From the NCBI GenBank assembly GCA_035623255.1, contig DASPTU010000014.1, forward strand, positions 1 to 64,000: DNA of 64,000 nt. Reading direction: 5' to 3'. Below the pieces are notes generated by a model. The model was given only the letters and a program-made list of their open reading frames with translations. It was not told the DNA's origin and searched no databases. Origin of the DNA: JAFAGX01 sp035623255. GTDB taxonomy: Bacteria > Acidobacteriota > Terriglobia > Terriglobales > Acidobacteriaceae. The position numbers were made by a program, and so were the translations under genes. Positions 7,359-16,283 of this stretch are shown piece after piece (position 1 is the stretch's first letter; every line of letters starts with the position of its first letter).

Positions 7359-9377
7359 ATGCCACAGATTGGCAGTTTTACTCTCCTGCTCGCGCTTGCG
7401 TTGAGCGGCTATTGTTTTCTCGCCGGATTGCTGGCGCTGGTTCGGGACACTCCAAGTTCTGCGCGCTTGAGCGAAACCGCCCGCCGGGCTGGAATTGCCA
7501 CCTTTGCCGTGGTCCTGCTTGCCGCCCTGGTTCTGGTGGTGGCCGCCTTTCAGAACGATTTCTCAATTGCTTACATTTTCCATCACAGCAATCGCGATCT
7601 GCCCGCGCCATACAAATTCGCCACACTCTGGTCTGGGCAGGAAGGCTCGCTTTTGTTCTGGTCGCTGCTGCTGGGGGCCTACGGCCTGGTGTTAAGACTG
7701 AGCTATAAGACCGACCCGCGCCTGTTCGCCTATGCCTCGGCCATTATTGCGGCCGTTCAGGTTTTCTTCCTCTCACTGTTGAATTTTGCAGCACATCCGT
7801 TCGCGGTCATGCAAGGTTCGCTACCCGCCGATGGCAACGGGCTCAACCCACTGCTCCAGTACCCCGAGATGGTGATCCACCCTCCCATGCTGTATCTGGG
7901 TTATGTGGGGTTTACCGTGCCCTTTGCATTTGCTCTGGCTGCGCTGATCATGTGTTATCCCGGTGAAAAGTGGATCCACATTACGCGCCGCTGGACGATG
8001 GTGACTTGGGGATTTTTGACCTGCGGCATCTTCCTGGGTGCTCATTGGGCCTATTCCGTCCTCGGCTGGGGAGGTTATTGGGGCTGGGACCCGGTGGAAA
8101 ATGCTTCCCTTATGCCATGGCTGACTGGCACCGCATTCTTGCATTCGGTGATGATGCAGGAAAAACGAGGCATGCTGAAGACCTGGAACATGTGGTTGAT
8201 CTTCTCGACCTTCATGCTCTCGATTTTCGGCACTTTCCTCACTCGCAGTGGCGTGGTCAGCTCGGTTCATGCCTTCGCCCAATCTTCCATCGGAGACTGG
8301 TTCGTTGTTTTCCTGGCGCTGATCTTCGCGGTCTGCGTGTTTTTTTATGTTAAGAATCGTTCCCATCTCCGCAGCGAGCACAAGCTGGAATCCCTGGTTT
8401 CACGCGAGTCCAGTTTCCTGTTTAACAACTTGCTCTTCGTCGTCGCCTGCTTCACCGTGCTCTGGGGAACTTTGTTCCCGGTCTTATCGGAGTGGGTCCA
8501 GGGAAATAAGGTCACTGTTGGCCCGCCGTTTTTCAATCGCGTCAATATTCCGGTGGCCTTATTGCTGTTGTTACTGACTGCGGTCGGTCCGCTGCTCGCC
8601 TGGCGCCGGACGTCGATCGAGAGCCTCAAGCGTAACTTCCTGTGGCCGGCACTCGGTGCGCTTGCTGTTGGCGGGTTGCTGGTAGTGCTCGGTATGCAAC
8701 CCTGGAAGGACGCTTCGTACTTTTATTCTCTGATGACGGTCATGCTGTCGGTGCTGGTCGCCCTCACGGTCATTTCTGAGTTTGTTCGTGGAGGGCGCGT
8801 GATCGCCCGCCACACCGGCCAGAACCTGCTGGCTTCGATCGGCCAGCTCGCGCATCGCAACACCAGGCGATACGGAGGTTACATCGTCCATTTCGGCGTG
8901 ATCGTCATCATGATCGGCTTTGCCGGTTCAGCTTTTAACAAAGACAAAGAGCAGGAGATGGGTTTTGGCGATCGCATGACCATTGGCCCCTATACCCTGG
9001 TCTGCCAGTCTTACACTCAGGACGACAATCCGAACTACAGCAGCGAATGGGCTGTAATGAACGTCTGGAAGCACGGGACGCAAATCGGCACTCTGTATCC
9101 CGAGCGGCGTTTTTACAAAGCCAGCCAGCAAACCTCGACAATGCCTCGGATCCGTTCTACGCCGGAGGGGGACCTCTACCTGGTTTATGAAGGTCTGAAC
9201 CAGGATACTGGTCGTCCCATCATCAAGGCGCATTTGAATCCGCTGGTAATGTGGATCTGGGTTGGAGTATGGATCATTATCGCCGGAACTTTGCTGGCTC
9301 TGATGCCAAACGCGGCGCCCGTCCGTGTCCCGGCTCCGGTGGCCTTGCATGCGGAACCGGTGGGGGCAGGGGACTAG
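7359..9377 (+). CDS. ccmF: CcmF-type cytochrome c haem lyase subunit
   Basis: An integral membrane protein of 672 residues (E. coli CcmF is about 650) that attaches haem to apocytochrome c on the periplasmic side. The haem-handling WWD-type motif is visible as WGGYWGWDPVENA (about 231-243). Many hydrophobic segments cover the length. Near residues 540-630 there is a large soluble loop, followed by a final membrane segment around 630-650. The ATG at 7359 has a purine-rich GGCAGGG upstream. It is the first gene of a cluster with ccmH and a CcmI-like gene. No ccmA-E genes lie in this window, so the rest of the system must be elsewhere. Confidence 0.92.
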   Translation: MPQIGSFTLLLALALSGYCFLAGLLALVRDTPSSARLSETARRAGIATFAVVLLAALVLVVAAFQNDFSIAYIFHHSNRDLPAPYKFATLWSGQEGSLLFWSLLLGAYGLVLRLSYKTDPRLFAYASAIIAAVQVFFLSLLNFAAHPFAVMQGSLPADGNGLNPLLQYPEMVIHPPMLYLGYVGFTVPFAFALAALIMCYPGEKWIHITRRWTMVTWGFLTCGIFLGAHWAYSVLGWGGYWGWDPVENASLMPWLTGTAFLHSVMMQEKRGMLKTWNMWLIFSTFMLSIFGTFLTRSGVVSSVHAFAQSSIGDWFVVFLALIFAVCVFFYVKNRSHLRSEHKLESLVSRESSFLFNNLLFVVACFTVLWGTLFPVLSEWVQGNKVTVGPPFFNRVNIPVALLLLLLTAVGPLLAWRRTSIESLKRNFLWPALGALAVGGLLVVLGMQPWKDASYFYSLMTVMLSVLVALTVISEFVRGGRVIARHTGQNLLASIGQLAHRNTRRYGGYIVHFGVIVIMIGFAGSAFNKDKEQEMGFGDRMTIGPYTLVCQSYTQDDNPNYSSEWAVMNVWKHGTQIGTLYPERRFYKASQQTSTMPRIRSTPEGDLYLVYEGLNQDTGRPIIKAHLNPLVMWIWVGVWIIIAGTLLALMPNAAPVRVPAPVALHAEPVGAGD

Positions 9378-9379
9378 AA

Positions 9380-9877
9380 GTGCGGTCGGCTTTCCACTCT
9401 CGACTGATCGTCCCGAAGCGCGTACTGCAAACCGCCCTGCTGATTGCAGGGGTGCTGATCTTCGCGGGCGCGGGAGATGACGCTCGGTTTAACGATCTCG
9501 GCCATCGCTTGATGTGCGCTTGCGGCTGCAGGCAAATCCTGCTCGAGTGCAACCACGTGGGCTGTGCCTATTCTGACCGCATGCGAGCTGAATTAGTCGC
9601 CGCTGTGGACCGCGGGGACAATGACGATTTGACTTTGCAGTCTTTCGTTCAAAAATATGGCCCGACCGTTCTTGCCGCGCCCACAAAGACCGGCTTTGAC
9701 CGCATAGCGTGGGTTGCGCCCTATGTGGCTCTGCTGCTCGGCCTCGGACTGGTCAGCTTCATTGTGCGAGCGTGGCGATCCCGCCCATTGCTCAGGCCGG
9801 CAGAACTCCCGGCGGAAGTGCATGGAGCCGAACTGGAGCGCTTCCGCGAACAGGCCCGGCGGGAGACTGAAATATGA
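9380..9877 (+). CDS. ccmH: CcmH/NrfF-type apocytochrome c thioreductase
   Basis: The 165-residue product starts with an N-terminal membrane/signal segment (about 12-30). It is followed by LMCACGCRQILLECNHVGC (about 44-62), the cysteine-rich CcmH active-site region as found in Acidobacteriota and related groups. A second hydrophobic segment lies near 110-130. CcmH keeps the CxxCH cysteines of apocytochrome reduced for haem ligation. I chose the GTG at 9380, two bases after the ccmF stop, because AGGGGA at 9368-9373 is correctly spaced. A longer frame from 9251 would overlap ccmF by over 120 bases. Its stop overlaps the next gene (ATGA at 9874). Confidence 0.87.
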   Translation: MRSAFHSRLIVPKRVLQTALLIAGVLIFAGAGDDARFNDLGHRLMCACGCRQILLECNHVGCAYSDRMRAELVAAVDRGDNDDLTLQSFVQKYGPTVLAAPTKTGFDRIAWVAPYVALLLGLGLVSFIVRAWRSRPLLRPAELPAEVHGAELERFREQARRETEI

Positions 9878-10185
9878 CAGCTGCCCTCCTGGCGTGTATG
9901 CTCATCACCTTCGGGGCCGTGGTATACGTCTTTTATCTCCCCGGCAGGCTCTATCTGGGGCCGCAAAAGACGCGGCTTTCTTACCTGCGCGAGCGGCGAG
10001 AGGTGGTTTACGAGAACCTTCGCGATTTGAATTTCGAATACAAAGCCGGAAAGTTTCCCGACGCCGATTACCACGCCCTCAAAGCCTCTCTTGAAGAAGA
10101 AGCGGCTGCTGTACTGGCGGAGATCGCACAATTGGAAGAATCGGCCAACACACCCCTACAAAACAAACGAGGAACACGCGTTTGA
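9874..10185 (+). CDS. CcmI-like small membrane protein
   Basis: A 103-residue protein with one N-terminal membrane helix (about 3-26). A charged segment predicted as coiled coil follows: RLSYLRERREVVYENLRDL, then FPDADYHALKASLEEEAAAVLAEI. This matches the layout of the N-terminal part of CcmI (membrane anchor plus helical linker) without the TPR domain. The position directly after ccmH, with a 4-base overlap, supports a cytochrome c maturation role. Its stop overlaps the TTG start of the next gene, so the four genes are probably one transcript. Confidence 0.6.
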   Translation: MTAALLACMLITFGAVVYVFYLPGRLYLGPQKTRLSYLRERREVVYENLRDLNFEYKAGKFPDADYHALKASLEEEAAAVLAEIAQLEESANTPLQNKRGTRV

Positions 10186-11531
10186 AACCGTCTCAGTCCA
10201 CCTTGGTATCTGCGGCGCCACATGTTGACGTGCGCAAGCTCGACAAGTTCATCGCTGCTGCCTCTCTGACCTGTGCGTTTTTTCTGGTTTCCGCGTTTGC
10301 CTCCGCTCAAACGCTCACAGGTACGGTAACGAACGCAACTACGAACATGCCCGCCGCCGGCGACGACATTGTTCTTCTCAGCCTCTCCCAGGGCATGCAG
10401 GAATCCGCCCGCACCACCACCGATGCCAAGGGCCATTTCACTCTCAAGCTTGATGATTCCAGCAGCCCACACCTGGTCCGTACCATCCACCAGGGCGTCA
10501 CCTACCATCGCATGGCGCCTCCCGGAACGACTTCCGTAGAGGTGCAGGTTTTCGACGTTTCGAAGAAGGTGGCGGGGATCAGCGTCACGGCCGACGTCAT
10601 GCGGTTTCAGGCCCAGGGCAATGAGCTCCAGGGCATTCGTTTGTTTGCCGTGGACAATAAGTCAAACCCTCCTCGCACCCAGATGAATGACCAGAGCTTC
10701 GAGTTCTATTTGCCTGATGGTGCAGACGTGGATCAGGCCATGGCCATGACCGCCGGCGGGCAGCCGATCAATGCGTCTCCGGTTCCGCAAAAAGAGAAGA
10801 ACCGCTACGCGTTTATTTTTCCGCTGCGTCCAGGAGAAACCCAGTTTCAGATTAGTTTTCATATGCCCTATAGCGGGCAAGCCAGCATCAATCCCAGGGC
10901 GATTTATGGATCGCAGCACTTCGTGGTGATGTTTCCCAAGAGCATGCAATTCACGGCGGGTCAGGGCGCGACATTTCAATCGATGCAGGATCCGCGGCAA
11001 ACCGACGCCCAGGTGGAAGTCGCTTCCAATACAACTGTCGGGCAGCCGCTGGATTTCAGCATTTCAGGAACCGGGACCCTGAGCGACAGCAGCGGCGAAG
11101 GTCAAAGCAGTGGCGAAGGCGCAGCGTCTGCCGCTGTGGGGCGCGACTCGCGCCCCGGCGGCGGGTTGGGGCCGCCCATCGATGCTCCCGATCCTCTGGA
11201 GAAATATCGCTGGTATATTCTCGGCGGCTTTGGAATCGTCCTCGCGGTGGGCGCTGTATACATCGTGCGGCGTTCGTCCGCCGTTGCAGTTTCAGAATTG
11301 GCGTCTTCGGAACTCGAGGTTCCCAGGTCTCCTCGCGCCGCCAAACCCAAGGTGCCCGAGCGCGCCGCCCTGTTGCTCGATGCTCTGAAGGAAGAGATTT
11401 TCCAGCTGGAAGTCGAGCATAAGCAGGGTCGCATCTCGCAGCAGGAATATGAGAAAGCCAAAGCTGCCCTCGACCAGACCCTGGAGCGCGCGGTCAAGCG
11501 GGGAGCACGCGCTTCTTCCTCTGTCAGCTAA
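10182..11531 (+). CDS. secreted/membrane protein with carboxypeptidase-regulatory-like fold
   Basis: A 449-residue protein. An N-terminal signal segment (about 24-43, ending ASAQ) is followed by a beta-rich carboxypeptidase-regulatory-like repeat (about 45-130). Next come a second beta domain (about 140-290) and a Ser/Gly-rich linker (about 297-330). A membrane helix lies near 343-362. A cytoplasmic helical tail (about 388-437) resembles the helical part of the preceding CcmI-like protein. The start is TTG at 10182 with GAGGAA at 10169-10174, overlapping the upstream stop. Its place at the end of the ccm unit suggests a role in cytochrome c maturation or quality control. The exact function is unknown. 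Confidence 0.65.
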   Translation: MKPSQSTLVSAAPHVDVRKLDKFIAAASLTCAFFLVSAFASAQTLTGTVTNATTNMPAAGDDIVLLSLSQGMQESARTTTDAKGHFTLKLDDSSSPHLVRTIHQGVTYHRMAPPGTTSVEVQVFDVSKKVAGISVTADVMRFQAQGNELQGIRLFAVDNKSNPPRTQMNDQSFEFYLPDGADVDQAMAMTAGGQPINASPVPQKEKNRYAFIFPLRPGETQFQISFHMPYSGQASINPRAIYGSQHFVVMFPKSMQFTAGQGATFQSMQDPRQTDAQVEVASNTTVGQPLDFSISGTGTLSDSSGEGQSSGEGAASAAVGRDSRPGGGLGPPIDAPDPLEKYRWYILGGFGIVLAVGAVYIVRRSSAVAVSELASSELEVPRSPRAAKPKVPERAALLLDALKEEIFQLEVEHKQGRISQQEYEKAKAALDQTLERAVKRGARASSSVS

Positions 11532-11626
11532 CTTCCTGTACACAGGGCCGTTGCACTCGCAGAAGGAGACGTGACCCCGATCTGAATCCGCCCGCTTCGA
11601 CTACCATCTAATGAGAAGAGAACTTT

Positions 11627-12487
11627 ATGGGAAATACATTTAAGACCGCGTTCTTGTTGACACTGCTGACCCTGCTTTTGCTGTTGATTGGCCGGGCATT
11701 CGGTGGTGACAACGGCATGATCATCGCGCTGGTTTTTGCCGCGATCATGAATTTCGTCTCGTATTTCTATTCGGACAAAATCGCGCTGGCCATGTATCGC
11801 GCCCAACCGGTGACGCGAGAGGAACTGCCGCGCGTCTATCAGGTTGTCGAACGCCTCACCCAAAAAATCGGGATCCCGATGCCGAAGATTTATGTGATTC
11901 CGAACGATTCCCCTAACGCCTTCGCTACGGGAAGGAATCCCAGCCATGCATCCGTTGCCGTCACTCAGGGTATTTTGAATTTGCTGAACGATGAGGAACT
12001 CGAAGGCGTATTGGCTCACGAACTGGGCCACGTGAATAATCGGGACATTCTGATCAGCTCGGTCGCGGCAACAGTTGCGGGTGCGATTACCATGCTGGCC
12101 AGCATGGGACGCTGGGCAATGATGTTCGGCGGCATGGGCGGCCGGGACGATCGTGATCGCGGCGGAGGGCTCGCTGCACTGTTCATGCTGATACTGGCGC
12201 CGATCGCTGCCACTCTGATCCAGCTTGCAGTCTCCCGCTCGCGCGAGTACCAGGCCGATGCCAGCGGCGCGCACTACACCGGCAATCCGTACGCCTTGGC
12301 AAGCGCATTAGCCAAACTGGACGCTTACTCTCGCCGGCTACCGATGCAAGCGACACCCTCGACGGCGCACCTGTTTATTATTCAGCCTTTGCTGGGAATG
12401 AGCTTTGGAAGCCTTTTCTCCACCCACCCGCCGATTGCGAAACGCATCGAGCGCCTGACCGGAAGGCCCGCGGAGTTCATGCAGTAA
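11627..12487 (+). CDS. htpX: HtpX-family membrane zinc metalloprotease
   Basis: A 286-residue M48B peptidase that degrades damaged membrane proteins. Two N-terminal hydrophobic segments (about 5-25 and 28-48) precede the zinc motif HELGH at about 130-134. A further hydrophobic region (about 145-205) and the distal Glu motif SREYQADASGA (about 205-215) complete the active site. The length and order match E. coli HtpX (293 residues). GAGAAGAGAA precedes the ATG. The last 18 coding bases and stop form part of a 20-base direct repeat found again at 15155-15174. Confidence 0.93.
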   Translation: MGNTFKTAFLLTLLTLLLLLIGRAFGGDNGMIIALVFAAIMNFVSYFYSDKIALAMYRAQPVTREELPRVYQVVERLTQKIGIPMPKIYVIPNDSPNAFATGRNPSHASVAVTQGILNLLNDEELEGVLAHELGHVNNRDILISSVAATVAGAITMLASMGRWAMMFGGMGGRDDRDRGGGLAALFMLILAPIAATLIQLAVSRSREYQADASGAHYTGNPYALASALAKLDAYSRRLPMQATPSTAHLFIIQPLLGMSFGSLFSTHPPIAKRIERLTGRPAEFMQ

Positions 12488-12489
12488 GC
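12470..12489 (+). repeat. 20-base direct repeat, left copy (3' end of htpX)
   Basis: The sequence GCGGAGTTCA plus the next ten bases is identical to 15155-15174. The left copy overlaps the last codons and stop of htpX. The two copies bracket the kinase gene. This is compatible with an attachment or target-site duplication. Confidence 0.7.
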
Positions 12490-12544
12490 TTTTGAGTCGG
12501 AAAAACGCGACGTTAGGCGCCGGACACGTTTGCAGCTTTGTCGC

Positions 12545-15043
12545 TCACTGCGGCATTCCCATCCTCTTCACCAGGTCAGCGTAACGGGGATCGGAGCGCG
12601 TAGAGTCGAGCCAATGCACGATCTTGATGTACTGCATTGCTTCCGACTTTTCCTTGAAGCCCTTTTCGAGCCAGGCAAATCCCTCATCCTTGTCTCCAGC
12701 GGCAGCATAAGCAAAACCAACATATGCCGGATCCTCGTACTGGCGCTGGCTCAAAGCTTTCTCCTGCGCGGCCCAATCCCGTAGCGCCGGTTGTAATCCC
12801 GATCGGGCGTACACCTTGCCCACTTCATCGAACACCGCTACGTATTCGGGCTGGTGCGCCATGGTCGCAGCCTGCTTGCTCTCTTGAATCCACAGGTCAT
12901 ACTTGCCGGTAAGGAAATAGACCACCCCAAGGTCACTATGTACTGGTGCGAATCCCGGATCCATGTCGACCACCTTCTTGAATTGCTCCAGGGCTGGGTC
13001 ATATCTGCCCATCATCACGTATTGCTGTCCCAGGTTGTCGTTGGCCTTCAGATTCAATGGATCCAGCCGCAGCACCGTCTGAATCTCCCCAAGCGCCTCT
13101 TGCAGCCGCCCCACGTTCGTCAGATAAAGCCAGTACATTCTGTGTGTAGGCGCCGAGTTCGGGTCCAGTTCCAACGCGCGCTTGAATTCCTTTTCTGCCT
13201 CGGCCCACTCCCACATGTTCACGTGCACATCCCCCAGCAAAGCGTGCCCTTCTGCCAGAGAATCGTCGATCGCCAGCGCCTTCTCAGTCGCTGCCCGCGC
13301 CTTTGGCGCCGTGTCGCTGACATTTACCGGAGCATAGTCCGGCGTGATGTCGTAGTATTCGCCCAACCCTATGTATGCCAGGGCGAAGTTGGGGTCTTTC
13401 TCAATGGCCTGCTGGAAATAATCCCGCGACTTTTCCAGCGATTCCGGTGTCCGCTTCTCCAGGTAGAAGCGGCCCTTCAGATAAAGCTGGTACGCCTCCG
13501 GGTTCTTCGTCCCTCCCTTGGCTACCTGCTGCGTCGACTCTCCGGTTAGACGTTCCCGCAACCGCGCCGAAATGGCTTGGGTGATTTCCCCCTGCACTGT
13601 CAAAACATCACTGATGTTCCGGTCATATTGCTCACCCCACAGATTGTGATTGTTCCGTGCATCAATCAGTTCGGCGCTGACGATCAGGTGGTCTCCATGC
13701 TGCACAATCCGTCCAGTCACCACGCCCTCAACCTTCAAGTCGTGTGCGACCGCCTGCGGATCAACGTCCTTCCCTTTGTAATGAAACACTGACGACCGCG
13801 ACATCACCGCAAGGTTCGGTACCTGTGACAGGCTGTTGATCAGCCCCTCCGTTAACCCGTCGCTCAAGTATTCACTGTTCGCATCGTTGCTGGCATTGAC
13901 GAACGGCAGGACCGCAATGGACGAAATCTCCTGCTGGCTACCGCGGCTGCGATACCAAAATACGCCGACCGCCCCCAAAGCCAGAACTATGGCCGCCGCC
14001 ACTCCCACGATCCACTGCCGCGACCCACTCGCGGGAACCGCCACTGGCCCCGAGGCCGCAACTGCCGGCCCACTTCCGCTGGTTGTGGAACGCGCGCTCA
14101 CACCCGCGTTCGATGGTTGCGCTGCCACTGAACTTTGCTCCCCAGGTACGTGCGCGGCCACGCTCCGGTTCGAGTCCACGTCCCGCTTCAGTCGCTGCAG
14201 GTCGGCCCGCATTTCCGCTGCGACCTGGTAGCGCAGATTGCGGTCTTTCTCCAGCGCCTTGTTGATGATGTCTTCCAGTTTCGCCGGCAAATCCGGGTTT
14301 AAGCGCACGGCCGGTGCCGGGGGGCGGTTTAGAATCGCTTCGAAAATCATCGCCGAGCTGTCACCACGGAACGGCAGCGTCCCGGTCGCCATCTCATACA
14401 GGACCGCACCAAACGAGAAGAGATCCGACCGCGCATCGAGGTCCCGGTTCTTGGCCTGCTCCGGGGACATATAAGAGATCGTCCCCACCGTCGTCCCCGG
14501 GCTGGTCAACTGCTGCTCTTCGACGGTACGCGTCATCATGTTCTCTGAAGACGCCGCTCTCGTTCCGCTACCGCCCGCCACTTTTGCCAGCCCAAAATCC
14601 AGAATCTTCGCGTGCCCCCGCTCCGTGACAAAAATGTTTGCCGGCTTGATGTCGCGGTGAATGATTCCTTTCGCATGCGCGGCGTCCAGTGCATCGGCAA
14701 TCTCGATGGCCAGCGAGAGGATGATTTCCGTCTCCATCGCGCGCCCATTGATCCGGTGCTTCAGCGTTCCGCCCTCGAGCATTTCCATCACGATGAACGG
14801 ACGCCCGTCTTCCTGGCCGATTTCATGGATCGTGCAGATATTGGGATGGTTTAGTGCCGACGCCGCCTGCGCCTCCCGTTGAAAACGGGCCAGCGCTTGC
14901 GGGTCTTTGGCAACCTCATCGGGAAGGAACTTGAGGGCGACGAACCGGTGCAGATTCAGATCCTCTGCCTTGTACACCACGCCCATACCGCCGCCACCCA
15001 ACTTTTCAACGATGCGGTAGTGCGAGATAGTCTGACCAATCAC
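12545..15043 (-). CDS. membrane Ser/Thr protein kinase with C-terminal TPR repeats
   Basis: An 832-residue receptor-type Hanks kinase. The N-terminal kinase domain (about 10-275) shows the glycine loop GGGGMGVVYKA, the invariant Lys in VALKFLP, the catalytic HRDIKPAN and the DFGLAK motif, so it should be active. One membrane helix lies near 345-365. It is followed by an adenylate-cyclase-associated-type region (about 372-500, IAVLPFVNAS...) and about six TPRs (about 520-800). This architecture is greatly expanded in Acidobacteriota. The ATG at 15043 begins the standard GQTISHYRI leader. Substrates cannot be inferred. It is the only gene between two copies of a 20-base direct repeat. Confidence 0.92.
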   Translation of the reverse strand: MIGQTISHYRIVEKLGGGGMGVVYKAEDLNLHRFVALKFLPDEVAKDPQALARFQREAQAASALNHPNICTIHEIGQEDGRPFIVMEMLEGGTLKHRINGRAMETEIILSLAIEIADALDAAHAKGIIHRDIKPANIFVTERGHAKILDFGLAKVAGGSGTRAASSENMMTRTVEEQQLTSPGTTVGTISYMSPEQAKNRDLDARSDLFSFGAVLYEMATGTLPFRGDSSAMIFEAILNRPPAPAVRLNPDLPAKLEDIINKALEKDRNLRYQVAAEMRADLQRLKRDVDSNRSVAAHVPGEQSSVAAQPSNAGVSARSTTSGSGPAVAASGPVAVPASGSRQWIVGVAAAIVLALGAVGVFWYRSRGSQQEISSIAVLPFVNASNDANSEYLSDGLTEGLINSLSQVPNLAVMSRSSVFHYKGKDVDPQAVAHDLKVEGVVTGRIVQHGDHLIVSAELIDARNNHNLWGEQYDRNISDVLTVQGEITQAISARLRERLTGESTQQVAKGGTKNPEAYQLYLKGRFYLEKRTPESLEKSRDYFQQAIEKDPNFALAYIGLGEYYDITPDYAPVNVSDTAPKARAATEKALAIDDSLAEGHALLGDVHVNMWEWAEAEKEFKRALELDPNSAPTHRMYWLYLTNVGRLQEALGEIQTVLRLDPLNLKANDNLGQQYVMMGRYDPALEQFKKVVDMDPGFAPVHSDLGVVYFLTGKYDLWIQESKQAATMAHQPEYVAVFDEVGKVYARSGLQPALRDWAAQEKALSQRQYEDPAYVGFAYAAAGDKDEGFAWLEKGFKEKSEAMQYIKIVHWLDSTRSDPRYADLVKRMGMPQ

Positions 15044-15154
15044 TGGCAGCGAATCTTACGTCCCCACAAATAGGCAAGTCAATCACAGCAGGGAGTTGGA
15101 GGAGGGCGAAACGATGGTATTCGCTAAACCTTGATAGCCTTATCGAACCAGTCG

Positions 15155-15174
15155 GCGGAGTTCATGCAGTAAGC
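15155..15174 (+). repeat. 20-base direct repeat, right copy
   Basis: Identical to 12470-12489. It lies 112 bases upstream of the kinase start codon, between the kinase and the outer-membrane protein gene, in non-coding sequence. Confidence 0.7.
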
Positions 15175-15239
15175 CCGTTGGCTCACGGTGGTTGCACCCT
15201 CGGTGCGCTCATCATGTGGTTTGGCGAGAACCGCGAAAG

Positions 15240-15926
15240 CTACTTCAAACGGCCCCAGCGAAAAGTGGGCCCAACCGAGAATCGGACGTAGTTTTGCCGG
15301 TTCGTCAGCAGGTTGGAGAAGAGATGGGTATTCACCCAATCACACGCGAACCTTACGCCCACCGGGCGAGAAACATTCAGATCGAAGCCTCCCCCCAATC
15401 CGAAGAAATAATTAGTGTCGGCCTGGTTGGGACTGGGAACCGGAGCATGCAGCAATGTCAACAATCCTCCCAACTGGGGCGGCAAGCTGATCTTTGCAGT
15501 TTCATGGATTCCACCAAAACCGGGACGAGCAAAAAAAGTGACCTTCTCCCATTTCCGCAGGTAAAACTGCGGACCTGCCGCAAACGTGTAAGTCATTGAC
15601 GTGAACGGAACGTGGACCGAACCAGGGGGCGGGGCTCCCAGCGAGGCCGATGCTCTTAGCAAAGGGGCATAGACTGTTTCGCTGCCGTTGATAGTTCCAG
15701 CGCCACTGATGACATCCTTGCCGATGGCGCCGAAATCTCCGCCCAGCGCCAGCCAGCGTTTCATAGTGACCCCGAAATCGCCGTCGAATCCCCGTTCGGT
15801 CAGGTTACGCGCCGGACTAATCATATAGTCGAAGCCAGTGAACAGGGTGTAACGGTTGACGTCAACCTGCTGCGCTGCTGCAGGCAGACAAATGAAGAGT
15901 GCAAGGTAGATGAGCCCGGTTTTCAT
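15240..15926 (-). CDS. outer-membrane beta-barrel family protein
   Basis: A 228-residue protein with an N-terminal signal peptide (about 1-18, cleavage near PAAAQQ). Alternating hydrophobic beta strands follow, ending in the strand YVRFSVGPTFRWGRLK, which fits a small OmpA/OprF-like eight-stranded barrel. The ATG at 15926 is preferred over a GTG five codons upstream. It has GGAG at good spacing and starts the signal peptide directly. No ligand can be inferred. The gene is monocistronic. Confidence 0.75.
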   Translation of the reverse strand: MKTGLIYLALFICLPAAAQQVDVNRYTLFTGFDYMISPARNLTERGFDGDFGVTMKRWLALGGDFGAIGKDVISGAGTINGSETVYAPLLRASASLGAPPPGSVHVPFTSMTYTFAAGPQFYLRKWEKVTFFARPGFGGIHETAKISLPPQLGGLLTLLHAPVPSPNQADTNYFFGLGGGFDLNVSRPVGVRFACDWVNTHLFSNLLTNRQNYVRFSVGPTFRWGRLK

Positions 15927-16283
15927 CTGCTTCTCCGTCACGGAATTTGAAGGATGTCCGTGCCATAGGCTGTTGTCTTGACGTGACTTTGGAAATCACA
16001 GCCCTGGTACTGCGCACGGACAGCGCGGTGTGCCAACAATCGCATTTGGACAGAGGTTAAGAATAATTTCAGTGACATCGGTCACGACGGCGTTTGATCG
16101 CTGTACCTACCCGGTGGTTGGAACCTCAGTGTTTGATTGCGATCGTCAACTGCTTCTCTGGTTGGGGCATTGGCTTACGATCACGTTCCACGACCCAGGC
16201 CTGAGCGCTGAAGCCTGCTTGCCGATAGCTGGAGTCACCTCCGTAACGGCGTTGTCGCATACCCGCATAGTAGAATCGCTTTG
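15927..16283. other. divergent intergenic region between the barrel protein and moxR
   Basis: A 357-base spacer between divergent genes. It holds a GTGA-N6-TCAC palindrome (16072-16085) and a -10-like TAGAAT at 16271-16276, next to the moxR start. I see no open frame with support and no RNA gene. Confidence 0.5.
16071..16086. promoter_or_regulatory. CRP/FNR-family-like palindrome
   Basis: AGTGACATCGGTCACG contains a perfect GTGA-N6-TCAC core, the half-site spacing of CRP/FNR family operators. It lies about 145 bases upstream of the barrel-protein start and about 200 bases upstream of moxR. It could act on either gene or be chance. Confidence 0.35.

Noticed and set aside
9251..9379. A longer N-terminus for CcmH starting inside ccmF
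   Set aside because: The extension is Gly/Arg-rich, overlaps conserved CcmF coding sequence and would hide the signal segment; GTG 9380 has a good ribosome binding site.
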